Shown here piece after piece: positions 29,443-38,297 of a DNA stretch of 64,000 bases. Under the pieces are notes generated by a model, which ran no database searches, had not been told where the DNA came from, and was given only the letters and a program-made list of their open reading frames with translations. Source of the stretch: Halospina denitrificans (lineage in GTDB: Bacteria > Pseudomonadota > Gammaproteobacteria > Pseudomonadales > Oleiphilaceae); the NCBI RefSeq assembly GCF_004364635.1, contig NZ_SOAX01000002.1, positions 124,001 through 188,000 of the forward strand. The letters run 5' to 3'. The position numbers were made by a program, and so were the translations under genes. Each line of letters opens with the position of its first letter. Within the stretch, counting starts at the first letter, position 1.

Positions 29443-30213
29443 ATGGAACTGATGCAACGGTACCTCCCCCTCTGGCTGGCCCTGTTTGTTGCAATCCCCG
29501 CATTCGCCGACGAAACTGCGGACACGCAATCGGAGCCCGAAACCAGGAAGGTTGAGCTCCAACCCATGGAAGCGACGTACGGAGCAACCCTTGAGCGCGG
29601 TGTTTCCATCAGCGGCGAGGCCACCCGGTCACTGGAAAAACGCGAGGATGGACGCTGGCTGTACCGCTTCGATGTGGACTCATTTATCGCGGACATCCGG
29701 GAATCCAGTGTCCTTCGCTACGAGGATCAACGGGTCATCTCCGATCGTTACCGCTACAGCCTCGAAGGCTTTTTCATCCGCAACCGCAGCACCCGTTACA
29801 ACTTCAACTGGGAGGACATGCTGGTCCGGTATCTGGACAAGGACCGGGACATCGACATCAGCGATGAGCCTGGAATACAGGATCAGCTTGCCGCCCAGCT
29901 CCAGCTCTGGATTGACCTGCAGGCCGGCATGCAGAAAATGGAGTACGTGATCCTCGACGACGAAGGCGACTTCAAGGATTACCAGTTTGAGGTGCTGCGC
30001 GAGGAAACCCTTGAAACCCGCAAATTCGGTGACGTCGAGACGGTTGTTGTAGAACGGGTCCGCGACGAGGACTCACCACGGACCACCCTTATGTGGTTTG
30101 CACCCGAGTGGGATTACCTGCTGGTCCGGCTGGACCAGCATAACGAGGAAGGTGAGAATTTCGAGATCTATCTCAAGGAAGCCACTCTACACGACCGTGA
30201 GATTCAGCCCTGA
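29443..30213 (+). CDS. DUF3108 family exported protein
   Basis: 256 residues with a signal peptide (MELMQRYLPLWLALFVAIPAFA, cleavage likely after AFA). The rest is a beta-rich DUF3108 domain, from MEATYGATLERGVSISGEATRSL to the end. In related genomes it often follows purN. Function is unknown; a role in the cell envelope is inferred from export only. The ATG is preceded by AAGGACCTCTTC. The gene is convergent with avtA and overlaps it by ten bases. Confidence 0.87.
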   Translation: MELMQRYLPLWLALFVAIPAFADETADTQSEPETRKVELQPMEATYGATLERGVSISGEATRSLEKREDGRWLYRFDVDSFIADIRESSVLRYEDQRVISDRYRYSLEGFFIRNRSTRYNFNWEDMLVRYLDKDRDIDISDEPGIQDQLAAQLQLWIDLQAGMQKMEYVILDDEGDFKDYQFEVLREETLETRKFGDVETVVVERVRDEDSPRTTLMWFAPEWDYLLVRLDQHNEEGENFEIYLKEATLHDREIQP

Positions 30214-31469
30214 TCCCGCCAGGCCCGTTTCACCTCCTCGGCAATAACCTGGAGGCCACGGGCCACATCCGCCTCGTCCTGTGAGTAGGTTACGCGCAGG
30301 CATTCATGGCGATGGCGCCACTCCTCATCCGGCAACCCCGGAAAGAAGTAGTGCCCGGATACCACGAGCACGCCCCGGGCCTTGAGGCGCCGATACAGTT
30401 CCAGGCTGCTGATGGGCAGATCCGGGAACCACAACCACAGGAACATGGCGCCTTCCGGGGTGTGCACCCGCCATGGGCAGTCTTCACCCATGGCCTCGCG
30501 GAATGCGGCCACCGCCTTCTCCATCTTCTGCTGATAGATCGGCTGGACTCGCTCCCGGCTCATGGAGATGATCTCACCACTGCGCACCAGTGGCTCCGCC
30601 AGCATGGCCCCGAAACTTCCCGTCGCCAGGTTGATGATGGCATTGACTCCGGACAGGGCGCGGATTACGGGCTTATCCGCGATCACGATGCCGGTACGCG
30701 CCGCCGGAATACCCAGCTTGGACAGGCTCAGACACAGGATATGCTGGGGCGTCCAGCGTGGCGTGGCTTCGGTGAACATCAGGTCCGGGAAGGGCGTGCC
30801 GTAGGCGCCATCCACAATCAGCGGGATGTCGTGCTCCCGGGCCAGCTCTTCCAGCCCCTGCATCTCGCCGTCGGTCAGCACGTTCCCCGTGGGGTTTGTT
30901 GGCCGCGAGACGCAGATCGCCGCGGTATCCTCGGTGATATCAAGTCCGGAGAAATCCACCCGGTACTTGAAGAGGTGATCCCCGAGTTCATCAATCTCCG
31001 GGCGCACGGCACGGAACAGGCCCGGGCTCAGCCCGGCATCGCCATAACCGATGTACTCCGGCGCCAGCGGCAACAGGATGTGCTTGTGGCTGCCATCCGG
31101 GTGTTCCCCGGCCAGCATGTTGAACAGCATGAAGAAGGCGGACTGGCTGCCATTGGTCAGCGCCACGTTTTCCGGGGTCAGGCCCCAGTCGTACTCACTA
31201 TTGAGCAGTTCCACCAGGCTGGCAATAAACTGCTTCTCGCCCTGGGGTGGATCGTAGACGCCGGTCAGGCGCCGGAACTGTTCCGGATCATCCACCAGCT
31301 GCTTCGCGATGGTCTGGAGCCGGTCTGTCACCTCGGGCAGGTAGCCGGGGTTGCCCCCACCCATCATGATCACGTCATCCCCGGAGGCCATGGCCTCGCC
31401 CAGGTCATCCATCAGGGAATTGATGCCTGCGTCGGCCCCGAGCTTCTGGCCAAAGGTGGAAAGCCTCAT
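30204..31469 (-). CDS. avtA: Valine--pyruvate aminotransferase
   Basis: PLP-dependent class I/II aminotransferase that interconverts valine and alanine with their keto acids. The sequence follows E. coli AvtA closely throughout: GGGNPGYLPE, ALTNGSQSAFF, LPLAPEYIGYGDAGL, CVSRPTNPTGNVLTDGEM, the PLP-lysine site LSLSKLGIPAARTGIV, and LYRRLKARGVLVVSGHYFFPG. 421 residues. Its ATG overlaps the stop of the DUF416 gene by four bases. Confidence 0.94.
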   Translation of the reverse strand: MRLSTFGQKLGADAGINSLMDDLGEAMASGDDVIMMGGGNPGYLPEVTDRLQTIAKQLVDDPEQFRRLTGVYDPPQGEKQFIASLVELLNSEYDWGLTPENVALTNGSQSAFFMLFNMLAGEHPDGSHKHILLPLAPEYIGYGDAGLSPGLFRAVRPEIDELGDHLFKYRVDFSGLDITEDTAAICVSRPTNPTGNVLTDGEMQGLEELAREHDIPLIVDGAYGTPFPDLMFTEATPRWTPQHILCLSLSKLGIPAARTGIVIADKPVIRALSGVNAIINLATGSFGAMLAEPLVRSGEIISMSRERVQPIYQQKMEKAVAAFREAMGEDCPWRVHTPEGAMFLWLWFPDLPISSLELYRRLKARGVLVVSGHYFFPGLPDEEWRHRHECLRVTYSQDEADVARGLQVIAEEVKRAWRDQG

Positions 31470-32107
31470 TGCATATCCTCGACGGTCAGGTCCGGATACC
31501 CGGCCCAGCGCTCGGGCACTTCCAGCCCCAGGTTACTGACCCCTTCATTGTGGGCCATCCCCAGGATCTCGTGGATGACGCCCGGGTCCGGGGCGCGGGC
31601 CTTGCGCAGCATTTCCAGCAACGCTTCCTGGAACCCCTTTTCCGCGCGGGTCAGGTCGTGATTGTCGAAAAGCTGCACGAGCTCCTCGTCGCCAAGCCCC
31701 TCGCCTTCCGTGACCTCGATAAAAGTGGTCACCGTATTCAGGGCGACGGAAGCGCCCTCGGCGGCGCGTTTCTTGTCCGGATTCACATGGCACAGCAGCG
31801 CCTGCTCCAGGAGCCACCAGGCGTCCAGCGCCGGTTGCACGCCGTAGACGTCATGATCATCGGGATTGGGGCAGCCGCGCTCCAGGCGGGTCAGCAGCTG
31901 AAGCACATCCACATTGTGATCCTTGCGCAACAGCATGCTCCAGCCGAGGTTGAGTCCGTCCCGGAAACGGTCGCCCGATGCGGGATCGGTCAGATCCGAG
32001 AAAAGCGCAAAGTTGGGAAAGGCGCGCTCGGCTAACGCCAACAGAAAGGCAAACTGACGCCAGCCTCCTAGCTTATCCAGCTGTTTCTGCTGCTGTCTGG
32101 GATTCAT
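31466..32107 (-). CDS. DUF416 (YjaG) family protein
   Basis: 213 residues, matching the E. coli YjaG family: WRQFAFLLALAERAFPNFALF, then FRDGLNLGWSMLL and DHDVYGVQPALDAWWLLEQAL. Function is unknown. It lies in an operon with avtA (ATGA overlap) and follows dcd by 30 bases. A ribosome binding site GAGGTAACC precedes the ATG. Confidence 0.87.
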   Translation of the reverse strand: MNPRQQQKQLDKLGGWRQFAFLLALAERAFPNFALFSDLTDPASGDRFRDGLNLGWSMLLRKDHNVDVLQLLTRLERGCPNPDDHDVYGVQPALDAWWLLEQALLCHVNPDKKRAAEGASVALNTVTTFIEVTEGEGLGDEELVQLFDNHDLTRAEKGFQEALLEMLRKARAPDPGVIHEILGMAHNEGVSNLGLEVPERWAGYPDLTVEDMQ

Positions 32108-32137
32108 GGTTACCTCGGCCAGGCCAGATGGATTGAA

Positions 32138-32707
32138 TCAGGTCTTGGGAAGGGTTACGCCACGCTGGCCCATGTACTTGCCCTTGCGATCCTTGTAGCT
32201 GGTTTCGCAGATCTCATCGGATTCAAAGAACAGCATCTGCGCAACGCCTTCATTGGCGTAGATCCGGGCCGGCAGGTTGGTGGTGTTGGAGAACTCCAGG
32301 GTCACCTGCCCTTCCCATTCGGGCTCCAGGGGCGTCACGTTCACGATGATGCCACAGCGGGCATAGGTGGACTTGCCCAGGCAGATCGTAAGAACGCTGC
32401 GCGGAATGCGGAAATACTCCACGGTCTGTGCCAGGGCAAAGGAGTTGGGCGGAATAATGCAGGACTCACCGGAGACGTTGACGAAGCTGTCCTCGTCAAA
32501 GTGCTTGGGATCCACGGTCGCCGAGTGGACATTGGTGAAGATCTTGAACTCCGAACTGCACCGCACATCGTAGCCGTAACTGGAGGTTCCATAGGAAATG
32601 ACGCGCCCCTTGGCCTCGGTCTCACGGACCTGACCGGCCTCAAAGGGTTCAATCATGCCTTGTTCCAGCGCCATCTGGCGGATCCAGCGGTCGGACTTGA
32701 TACTCAT
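32138..32707 (-). CDS. dcd: dCTP deaminase
   Basis: Deaminates dCTP to dUTP for thymidylate synthesis. 189 residues from [19 protein letters not shown]. Conserved features are the [12 protein letters not shown] segment, the catalytic Glu in [29 protein letters not shown] and the C-terminal [10 protein letters not shown] nucleotide-closing arm. The ATG at 32707 has GGAAG five bases upstream and is preferred over the ATG at 32719. Confidence 0.96.
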   Translation of the reverse strand: MSIKSDRWIRQMALEQGMIEPFEAGQVRETEAKGRVISYGTSSYGYDVRCSSEFKIFTNVHSATVDPKHFDEDSFVNVSGESCIIPPNSFALAQTVEYFRIPRSVLTICLGKSTYARCGIIVNVTPLEPEWEGQVTLEFSNTTNLPARIYANEGVAQMLFFESDEICETSYKDRKGKYMGQRGVTLPKT

Positions 32708-32786
32708 AGGTGCTTCCATCGGGGCTCATGACAAACAGTTGGCAATGATACCGCAGTGTGCGCCGTAACCGAAACCAGAGCCCGTC

Positions 32787-33329
32787 TCAGGTCGCCGAGT
32801 CTTCCCGCGCCGCCTTGCGTGCCCTGCGGCGCGCCAGCATGAAGCGGTGAAGCCAGTGGGAGAGAAAATAGCCACCCACGGAAAAGGTGGTGGCCACAAG
32901 CAGACTGCCTACAGCCGTAAACACCATGGTGTTCGCAGGACCATCCAGCATCCAGGACGGAATCGGGTCCCGTGCGAACGGAATAATCTCGTAGAGGAAC
33001 TTTCCAAGCTGATGGAAACCCCAATAAAGCGGCCCCATGGTGATCGGATTGCTCAACCAGGACACTGCAAAGGCGACCGGAAAGTTCCCGCGCAGGAGTA
33101 TGCAGCCCACGATCATGAAAACCGTCTGGAATCCGACTGTCGGGGTCAGACCGATGAACAGTCCGACCGCGACCCCCCGGGCCGTTGCTTCAGGACCACC
33201 ACGAAGACAGCCGGTGACGTAGAGCCAATGCCAGAGCCTGGGATGGCTTACCAGCCAGTTATGCCCCCGGCGACGAAGCACACGATAGCGGGTTCGGAGG
33301 GTGTTCAGGGTTTTCATGGAAACCGCCAT
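32787..33329 (-). CDS. DUF2062 membrane protein
   Basis: 180 residues with three hydrophobic segments. Family features are the RGVAVGLFIGLTPTVGFQT loop, FPVAFAVSWLSNPITMGPLYW and the conserved basic ends. Function is unknown. An internal ATG (33317) would remove four residues, and neither start has a clear ribosome binding site. It lies between dcd and apbC. Confidence 0.87.
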   Translation of the reverse strand: MAVSMKTLNTLRTRYRVLRRRGHNWLVSHPRLWHWLYVTGCLRGGPEATARGVAVGLFIGLTPTVGFQTVFMIVGCILLRGNFPVAFAVSWLSNPITMGPLYWGFHQLGKFLYEIIPFARDPIPSWMLDGPANTMVFTAVGSLLVATTFSVGGYFLSHWLHRFMLARRRARKAAREDSAT

Positions 33330-33432
33330 CGGGTTTAAAGCTCGTAAAATGAATACCTGCCCGGCTGGACGGCCACACGGGCAGGCCCCTTTTAACGCAA
33401 AATGTCCGGGAGTGCCATTAAGAATCTGTTAA

Positions 33433-34524
33433 TCATGTCTTGATAGCGCCAATGGCCGCACTGGTGTCCCGCTCCCGCCGCGACAGGATAGCGCCCAGAC
33501 GGCGCGCCATATCCGCATAAAGCCGTGCCACTTCCGAATCCGGCTCGGCCACCACCGTGGGCGAACCGGAGTCCGTCTGCTCACGGATAGTCTGGTGCAG
33601 TGGCATCTGCCCAAGGAGTTCGACCCCGTAATCCTGCGCCAGGCGCTCACCGCCGCCGCTGCCGAACAGCGCCTCATGATGGCCGCAGTTGCTGCAGATA
33701 TGGGTGCTCATGTTCTCCACCACGCCAAGCACCGGAATATCCACCTTACCGAACATCTCGATGCCCTTCTGTCCGTCCATCAGGGCAATGTCCTGGGGGG
33801 TGGTTACCACAACGGCGCCGGTCACCGGAACCTTCTGGGCCAGTGTGAGCTGGATATCCCCGGTCCCCGGCGGCATATCCACGATCAGGTAGTCCAGGTC
33901 ATCCCAGAGGCTCTGCGTCAGCAACTGCTGCACGGCCCCACTGACCATTGGACCACGCCAGACCATCGGCGTCTTGTCCGTGATCATGAAAGCCATGGAC
34001 ATGGCCTGGATGCCATGGGCCCGCAGGGGCACGAAGTACTTCTCCTCCTTCGTCTCCGGGCGGGTTCCCTCCGGGATTCCCAACATCAGCCCGACGTTCG
34101 GCCCGTAAATGTCGGCATCGAGGATCCCGACCCGCGCGCCCTCACCTGCCAGCGCCAGCGCCAGATTGACGGCGGTGGTGGACTTGCCCACACCGCCCTT
34201 GCCGGAGGCCACGGCGATGATATTGCTGACGCCGCCCATCGGGTGAAGCTCGCCCTGAGTTTTATGGGCATGGATATTCTGGGTCGTGGTGATCGACACG
34301 TCCTCCACACCCTCGATGTCCTCGATCGCATGGGTCAGGATGCTGCGCGCCGCGCCCGCAACCCCCTGCCAGGCATAACCCAGGCTGATCTCAAAAGAGA
34401 CCTTCCCACCGTCAATCTCAAGATTGCGGATGGCATCCAGAGCCAGCAGGTCCTGGTTCAGGTAAGGGTCCTGATAGGCGTTTCGTATCGCCGCCTCGAC
34501 GGCACCGCGATCAATACTCGACAT
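33433..34524 (-). CDS. apbC: Iron-sulfur cluster carrier protein ApbC (Mrp)
   Basis: P-loop scaffold that carries [4Fe-4S] clusters to apoproteins. 363 residues: an N-terminal MIP18/DUF59-like domain (about 1-90), Walker A ASGKGGVGKSTTAVNLA, DADIYGPNVGLMLG, DYLIVDMPPGTGDIQLTL, and the cluster-binding CSNC motif in MSTHICSNCGHHEALF. It is divergent from metG, a conserved pairing in gammaproteobacteria. Confidence 0.95.
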   Translation of the reverse strand: MSSIDRGAVEAAIRNAYQDPYLNQDLLALDAIRNLEIDGGKVSFEISLGYAWQGVAGAARSILTHAIEDIEGVEDVSITTTQNIHAHKTQGELHPMGGVSNIIAVASGKGGVGKSTTAVNLALALAGEGARVGILDADIYGPNVGLMLGIPEGTRPETKEEKYFVPLRAHGIQAMSMAFMITDKTPMVWRGPMVSGAVQQLLTQSLWDDLDYLIVDMPPGTGDIQLTLAQKVPVTGAVVVTTPQDIALMDGQKGIEMFGKVDIPVLGVVENMSTHICSNCGHHEALFGSGGGERLAQDYGVELLGQMPLHQTIREQTDSGSPTVVAEPDSEVARLYADMARRLGAILSRRERDTSAAIGAIKT

Positions 34525-34669
34525 AGCACTTCCGGAATCCGTTTTATGACACTCTGGACCAATAATACCGAGCAGGCCTCCGCCGCTGCCAGCGACGGGA
34601 TGAAAAAAAGGCTGTTGAACGGTATCATCGCCGGTTCAGCAATCCAAACCACGGAGCAACCACAGGCTC

Positions 34670-36700
34670 ATGAGTGACCGCCGCGATATTCTGGTAACCA
34701 GCGCCCTTCCCTACGCCAACGGCCCCATTCACCTGGGCCACCTGCTGGAGTACATCCAGACCGACATCTGGGCCCGTTACCAGAAGCTCAGGGGCGAGAA
34801 CTGCCATTACGTGTGCGCGGACGACGCCCACGGCACTGCCATCATGCTCCGCGCTGAACGGGAAGGGATCACTCCGGAACAGCTGATCGAGCGCATCCAG
34901 AAGGAACACGAGGAAGATTTCGCCGGCTTCCTCATCAATTTCGACAACTACTACTCGACCCATTCCGAGGAAAACCGCGAGTTCGCCAGCTACATCTATG
35001 AGCGCCTGCGCGACAGCGGCCACATTGCCACCCGCACAATCACCCAGGCCTATGACCCGGAAAAGGGCATGTTCCTGGCGGACCGCTTCATCAAGGGCAC
35101 CTGTCCGAAGTGCAAGACACCCGACCAGTACGGCGACAACTGCGAGGCCTGTGGCGCCACCTATACGCCCATGGAGCTGATCGAGCCACAGTCCGTCCAC
35201 TCTGGCGCGACCCCCGAGGAGCGTGATTCCGAGCATTATTTCTTCACGCTTCCGGACATGGCCGACTTTCTTCACGAGTGGACGCGCAGCGGCACACTGC
35301 AGCCGCAGATGGCCAACAAGCTGGCCGAATGGCTGGAAGCCGGCCTCCAGGACTGGGACATCAGCCGCGACGCGCCCTATTTTGGCTTTGAGATCCCGGA
35401 CGCGCCGGGCAAGTATTTCTACGTCTGGCTTGACGCTCCCGTAGGCTACCTCGCCAGCTTCAAAAACCTGTGCAGCCAGCGCAGTGATCTGGACTTCGAC
35501 CATTACTGGAAGGCGGATTCCAAGGCCGAGGTCTACCACTTCATCGGCAAGGACATCATCAACTTCCACGCCCTCTTCTGGCCGGCCATGCTCAAGACCG
35601 CAGGCTTCCGCACGCCAACGGCCATCAACTGCCACGGCTTTGTCACCGTCAATGGCCAGAAGATGTCCAAGTCGCGCGGCACCTTCATCATGGCCAACAC
35701 CTATCTCAAGCACCTGCACCCGGAGTACCTGCGCTACTACTTCGCGGCCAAGCTCACCTCGGGCGTGGACGACATGGACCTGAACCTGGACGACTTCATC
35801 CAGAAGGTGAACTCGGACCTCGTGGGCAAGGTAGTCAACATCGCCAGCCGCAGCGCCGGCTTCATCACCAAGCAGTTCGACGGCAAGCTGGGTGGCGAGA
35901 TCACCGAACCCGAACGCCTGCGCGAATTCGTGGAGGCCGGCGAGGAGATTGCCGGTTACTACGAGGAGCGCGAATTCGGCCGCGCCATGAAACGCATCAT
36001 GGAGCTGGCGGACAAGGCCAACCAGTACGTGGACGAGGAGAAGCCCTGGGTCCTGATCAAGGACGAGAGCACCCGCGACCAGGTCCAGGCGATCAGCACC
36101 AATGCGCTCAACATGTTCCGCATCCTGATGACCTATCTGGCGCCGGTTCTGCCGGAGACTGCCGAGAATTCAGCGGCCTTCCTCAATACAACGCTGGACT
36201 GGCAGAAGCTGGATGATCACCTGCTCGATCACGGCATCAACAAGTTCAAACCGCTGATGAAGCGCATCGACCGCAAACAGATCGACGCCATGCTCGAGGC
36301 CTCTAAGGAGGCCGTGGCCGAGGACCAGAAGCCGGCGGGAACCAAGACCCAGGAGAGCAACGTGGACCCGATTGCCCCGCAGATTGAATTCGATGACTTT
36401 GCCAAGGTGGATCTGCGCGTGGCGCGGATCGAGAATGCGGAGCATGTGGAGGGGGCCGACAAGCTGCTGAAGCTGACCCTGGATATTGGGGAGCAGCGGC
36501 AGGTGTTTGCGGGCATCAAGTCGGCTTATGCGCCGGAGGATCTGATTGGGCGGCTGACGGTGATGGTGGCCAACCTGAAGCCCCGAAAGATGAAATTCGG
36601 GACTTCTGAGGGGATGGTCTTGGCTGCCGGCCCCGGTGGTTCTGACATCTGGCTCCTGGCTCCTGATTCTGGTGCTACGCCTGGCCTTCGGATTATGTAG
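34670..36700 (+). CDS. metG: Methionyl-tRNA synthetase
   Basis: Charges elongator and initiator tRNA-Met. 676 residues: class I HIGH-type motif [15 protein letters not shown], a four-cysteine zinc knuckle ([18 protein letters not shown]), KMSKSRGTF, an alpha-helical anticodon domain, and a C-terminal EMAPII-like tRNA-binding and dimer domain ([28 protein letters not shown] region). The last 280 bases use G-ending codons heavily, unlike the C-ending upstream part; this change lies next to hairpin copy 3. Confidence 0.97.
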   Translation: MSDRRDILVTSALPYANGPIHLGHLLEYIQTDIWARYQKLRGENCHYVCADDAHGTAIMLRAEREGITPEQLIERIQKEHEEDFAGFLINFDNYYSTHSEENREFASYIYERLRDSGHIATRTITQAYDPEKGMFLADRFIKGTCPKCKTPDQYGDNCEACGATYTPMELIEPQSVHSGATPEERDSEHYFFTLPDMADFLHEWTRSGTLQPQMANKLAEWLEAGLQDWDISRDAPYFGFEIPDAPGKYFYVWLDAPVGYLASFKNLCSQRSDLDFDHYWKADSKAEVYHFIGKDIINFHALFWPAMLKTAGFRTPTAINCHGFVTVNGQKMSKSRGTFIMANTYLKHLHPEYLRYYFAAKLTSGVDDMDLNLDDFIQKVNSDLVGKVVNIASRSAGFITKQFDGKLGGEITEPERLREFVEAGEEIAGYYEEREFGRAMKRIMELADKANQYVDEEKPWVLIKDESTRDQVQAISTNALNMFRILMTYLAPVLPETAENSAAFLNTTLDWQKLDDHLLDHGINKFKPLMKRIDRKQIDAMLEASKEAVAEDQKPAGTKTQESNVDPIAPQIEFDDFAKVDLRVARIENAEHVEGADKLLKLTLDIGEQRQVFAGIKSAYAPEDLIGRLTVMVANLKPRKMKFGTSEGMVLAAGPGGSDIWLLAPDSGATPGLRIM

Positions 36701-36717
36701 TCGGTTGATTTAGGGGG

Positions 36718-36838
36718 GGGGAGGAGAGGTGCCGGGCGGCCTTGTCGGGAACCGCCACAAGTACGTCCGTGTAGGCTGCCCTCCGCCATCCATGGCTCCG
36801 GAGCTTCCCGACAAGGCCGCCCGGCACCTCTCCTCCCC
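36718..36838 (-). repeat. Conserved-core hairpin element, copy 3 (minus orientation)
   Basis: A perfect 34-bp inverted repeat (36718-36751 with 36805-36838), the longest in the window, encloses a 53-base core that reads GCCATGGATGGC on the minus strand. The family motif CGGCAC is here inside the arm (complement at 36729-36734). A run of G follows one side. It lies between the convergent metG and brnA genes, oriented with brnTA. With copy 4 it brackets the brnTA module as an inverted pair. Confidence 0.92.
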
Positions 36839-36874
36839 AGACATCAAGCGGCCCGCAGCGGGGCCCTCGCGACC

Positions 36875-37129
36875 CTAGCGCCGGGACTGCTGATTCTCCA
36901 TATAGCGGCGCAGCAGCTGGTTGATTCGTGTTTGATAACCCTTCCCCTGTGCCTTGAACCAACTCAGCACGTCTTCGTCCAGGCGCAGTGTCACCGCGCG
37001 TTTGGCGGGTACTTTCAGTTCGGCATCGCGGAAAAAGCTATCGTCCAGTTCCGGTATATCACTGGTATCAATGTCGCGGTCTTCCGTCTCCGCCAACCGG
37101 TTCCAGTCAGTTTTTGACTCGTTGCTCAT
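36875..37129 (-). CDS. brnA: BrnA antitoxin
   Basis: 84 residues from MSNESKTDWNRLAETEDRD. BrnA is the antitoxin and autorepressor of the type II BrnTA system. The conserved DIDTSDIPELDDSFF stretch contacts the toxin; the C-terminal LRLDEDVLSWFKAQGKGYQTRI is the ribbon-helix-helix DNA-binding part. The upstream 19 codons of the longer frame lie inside brnT and are not needed. brnT overlaps it by 23 bases, in the usual toxin-first order. Confidence 0.93.
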   Translation of the reverse strand: MSNESKTDWNRLAETEDRDIDTSDIPELDDSFFRDAELKVPAKRAVTLRLDEDVLSWFKAQGKGYQTRINQLLRRYMENQQSRR

Positions 37130-37385
37130 AGCGGCGCACCTCGCGTTTAGTCGCTTTTCGGGCCGAGATAATGCGGATGACGTCACCCTGGCGCTCGGTA
37201 TAGACCACCACGCCGATCAGGGCCCGTATCCAGCCAATCGCCACCCACCGTTCCTCGCCGTAGTCATGGCAGTCATCAGGCAGTGCCAGCATGGGATGAT
37301 TGAAAATGTCCTGCGCATCAACAAAATCGATGCCGTGCTTGCGGATGTTGGCCGCATTTTTAGCTTCGTCCCATTCAAAGCGCAT
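37107..37385 (-). CDS. brnT: BrnT ribonuclease toxin
   Basis: 92 residues from MRFEWDEAKNAANIRKHGI, the family signature with the catalytic His. The RelE-like fold continues with DFVDAQDIF, ERWVAIGWI, and the C-terminal RIISARKATKREVRRYE, which holds the catalytic Arg. The toxin is an RNase that inhibits translation and is held inactive by BrnA. Alternative ATGs lie 2 and 14 codons upstream. The module sits between metG and rsxA, which are adjacent in related genomes, flanked by hairpin elements. Confidence 0.93.
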   Translation of the reverse strand: MRFEWDEAKNAANIRKHGIDFVDAQDIFNHPMLALPDDCHDYGEERWVAIGWIRALIGVVVYTERQGDVIRIISARKATKREVRRYEQRVKN

Positions 37386-37403
37386 ACACATCCCTGTATT
37401 GAC

Positions 37404-37433
37404 GTTTGTATGTACAGAGTACTCCATTCAAAC
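37404..37433. promoter_or_regulatory. Inverted repeat, likely BrnA operator
   Basis: GTTTGTATG (37404-37412) and CATTCAAAC (37425-37433) form a 9-bp inverted repeat with one mismatch, separated by 12 bases. It ends 19 bases upstream of the brnT ATG, in the promoter region. BrnA is known to repress its own operon by binding inverted repeats upstream of brnT, so this is the best operator candidate. Confidence 0.55.
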
Positions 37434-37546
37434 TCGTCTTGTCCAGCCGAATGCCTCTCTTGCTGGCCCGCCTCACTGCACTTCTGGATATCACTCTAAA
37501 TAAGTACAATTCAACGGAGAGAAGCCGAATCTCCCGCAAAGCTCTG

Positions 37547-37664
37547 GGGCGGGTGGTTGGTGCGTCTTTCCGGGAAACTCCGGAGCCATGGATGGCGGAG
37601 GGTAGCGTACATGGATGTATTCATAGCGGTTCCCGGAAAGACGCACCAACCACCCGCCCGGCAC
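37547..37664 (+). repeat. Conserved-core hairpin element, copy 4 (plus orientation)
   Basis: A perfect 30-bp inverted repeat (37547-37576 with 37630-37659) encloses a 53-base core. CGGCAC is at 37659-37664. In this copy the second lobe of the core reads TACATGGATGTA, a near-palindrome that mirrors the first lobe GCCATGGATGGC. It ends 23 bases before the rsxA ATG. The segment 37434-37546, between the brn operator and this element, shows no gene. Confidence 0.92.
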
Positions 37665-37687
37665 AGAACTCTCAGGACAAAGAAACC

Positions 37688-38269
37688 ATGACCGAATACC
37701 TGCTGATACTGGTCAGCACCGTGCTGGTCAACAACTTCGTGCTGGTCCAGTTCCTGGGGCTGTGTCCTTTCATGGGTGTCTCCAACAAGCTGGAGACGGC
37801 CATGGGCATGTCCATGGCCACCACCTTCGTTCTCACTCTGGCCTCCGTCGTCAGCTACCTCGTCCATGAATACCTGCTGGTACCGCTGGAGGTGGAATTC
37901 CTTCGGACCATCAGTTTTATCCTCGTCATCGCCGTAGTGGTACAATTCACCGAAATCGTCGTCCGCCACACCAGCCCGCTGCTTCACCGGGTACTGGGCA
38001 TCTTTCTGCCGCTGATCACCACCAACTGCGCCGTGCTCGGTGTGGCGCTGCTCAATATCCAGCGCCAGAACAGCTTCATCGAATCCATTCTCTATGGGTT
38101 CGGCGCCGCGGCCGGTTTCTCGCTGGTGCTGATCCTGTTTTCCGCCATGCGGGAGCGGATCGCGGCGGCGGACGTGCCACAACCCTTCCAGGGCGCGGCC
38201 ATCGGCATGATCACCGCCGGGCTGATGTCGCTGGCTTTCATGGGGTTCACCGGGCTGGTTACACTTTGA
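37688..38269 (+). CDS. rsxA: Rsx/Rnf electron transport complex, subunit A
   Basis: First gene of the Rnf/Rsx complex, which couples electron flow between ferredoxin and NAD to an ion gradient and also keeps SoxR reduced in enterics. 193 residues with six membrane helices. The start [19 protein letters not shown] and the internal motif [11 protein letters not shown] (with the Cys that binds the membrane Fe-S cluster together with RsxE) are typical. The long upstream frame from 37406 crosses hairpin copy 4 and is not coding. Confidence 0.96.
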   Translation: MTEYLLILVSTVLVNNFVLVQFLGLCPFMGVSNKLETAMGMSMATTFVLTLASVVSYLVHEYLLVPLEVEFLRTISFILVIAVVVQFTEIVVRHTSPLLHRVLGIFLPLITTNCAVLGVALLNIQRQNSFIESILYGFGAAAGFSLVLILFSAMRERIAAADVPQPFQGAAIGMITAGLMSLAFMGFTGLVTL

Positions 38270-38297
38270 GCGGCCAAGACCAAGAGACTGCAACACC

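Noticed and set aside
30306-31661. Plus-strand open frame of 451 codons opposite avtA
   Set aside because: Shadow of the conserved aminotransferase gene.
36721-36838. Short peptides predicted across the hairpin elements (for example frames reading SHGWRRAAY or PWMAEGS)
   Set aside because: They arise from the repeated core in different frames, lack ribosome binding sites and extend into the variable arms, so they are not genes.
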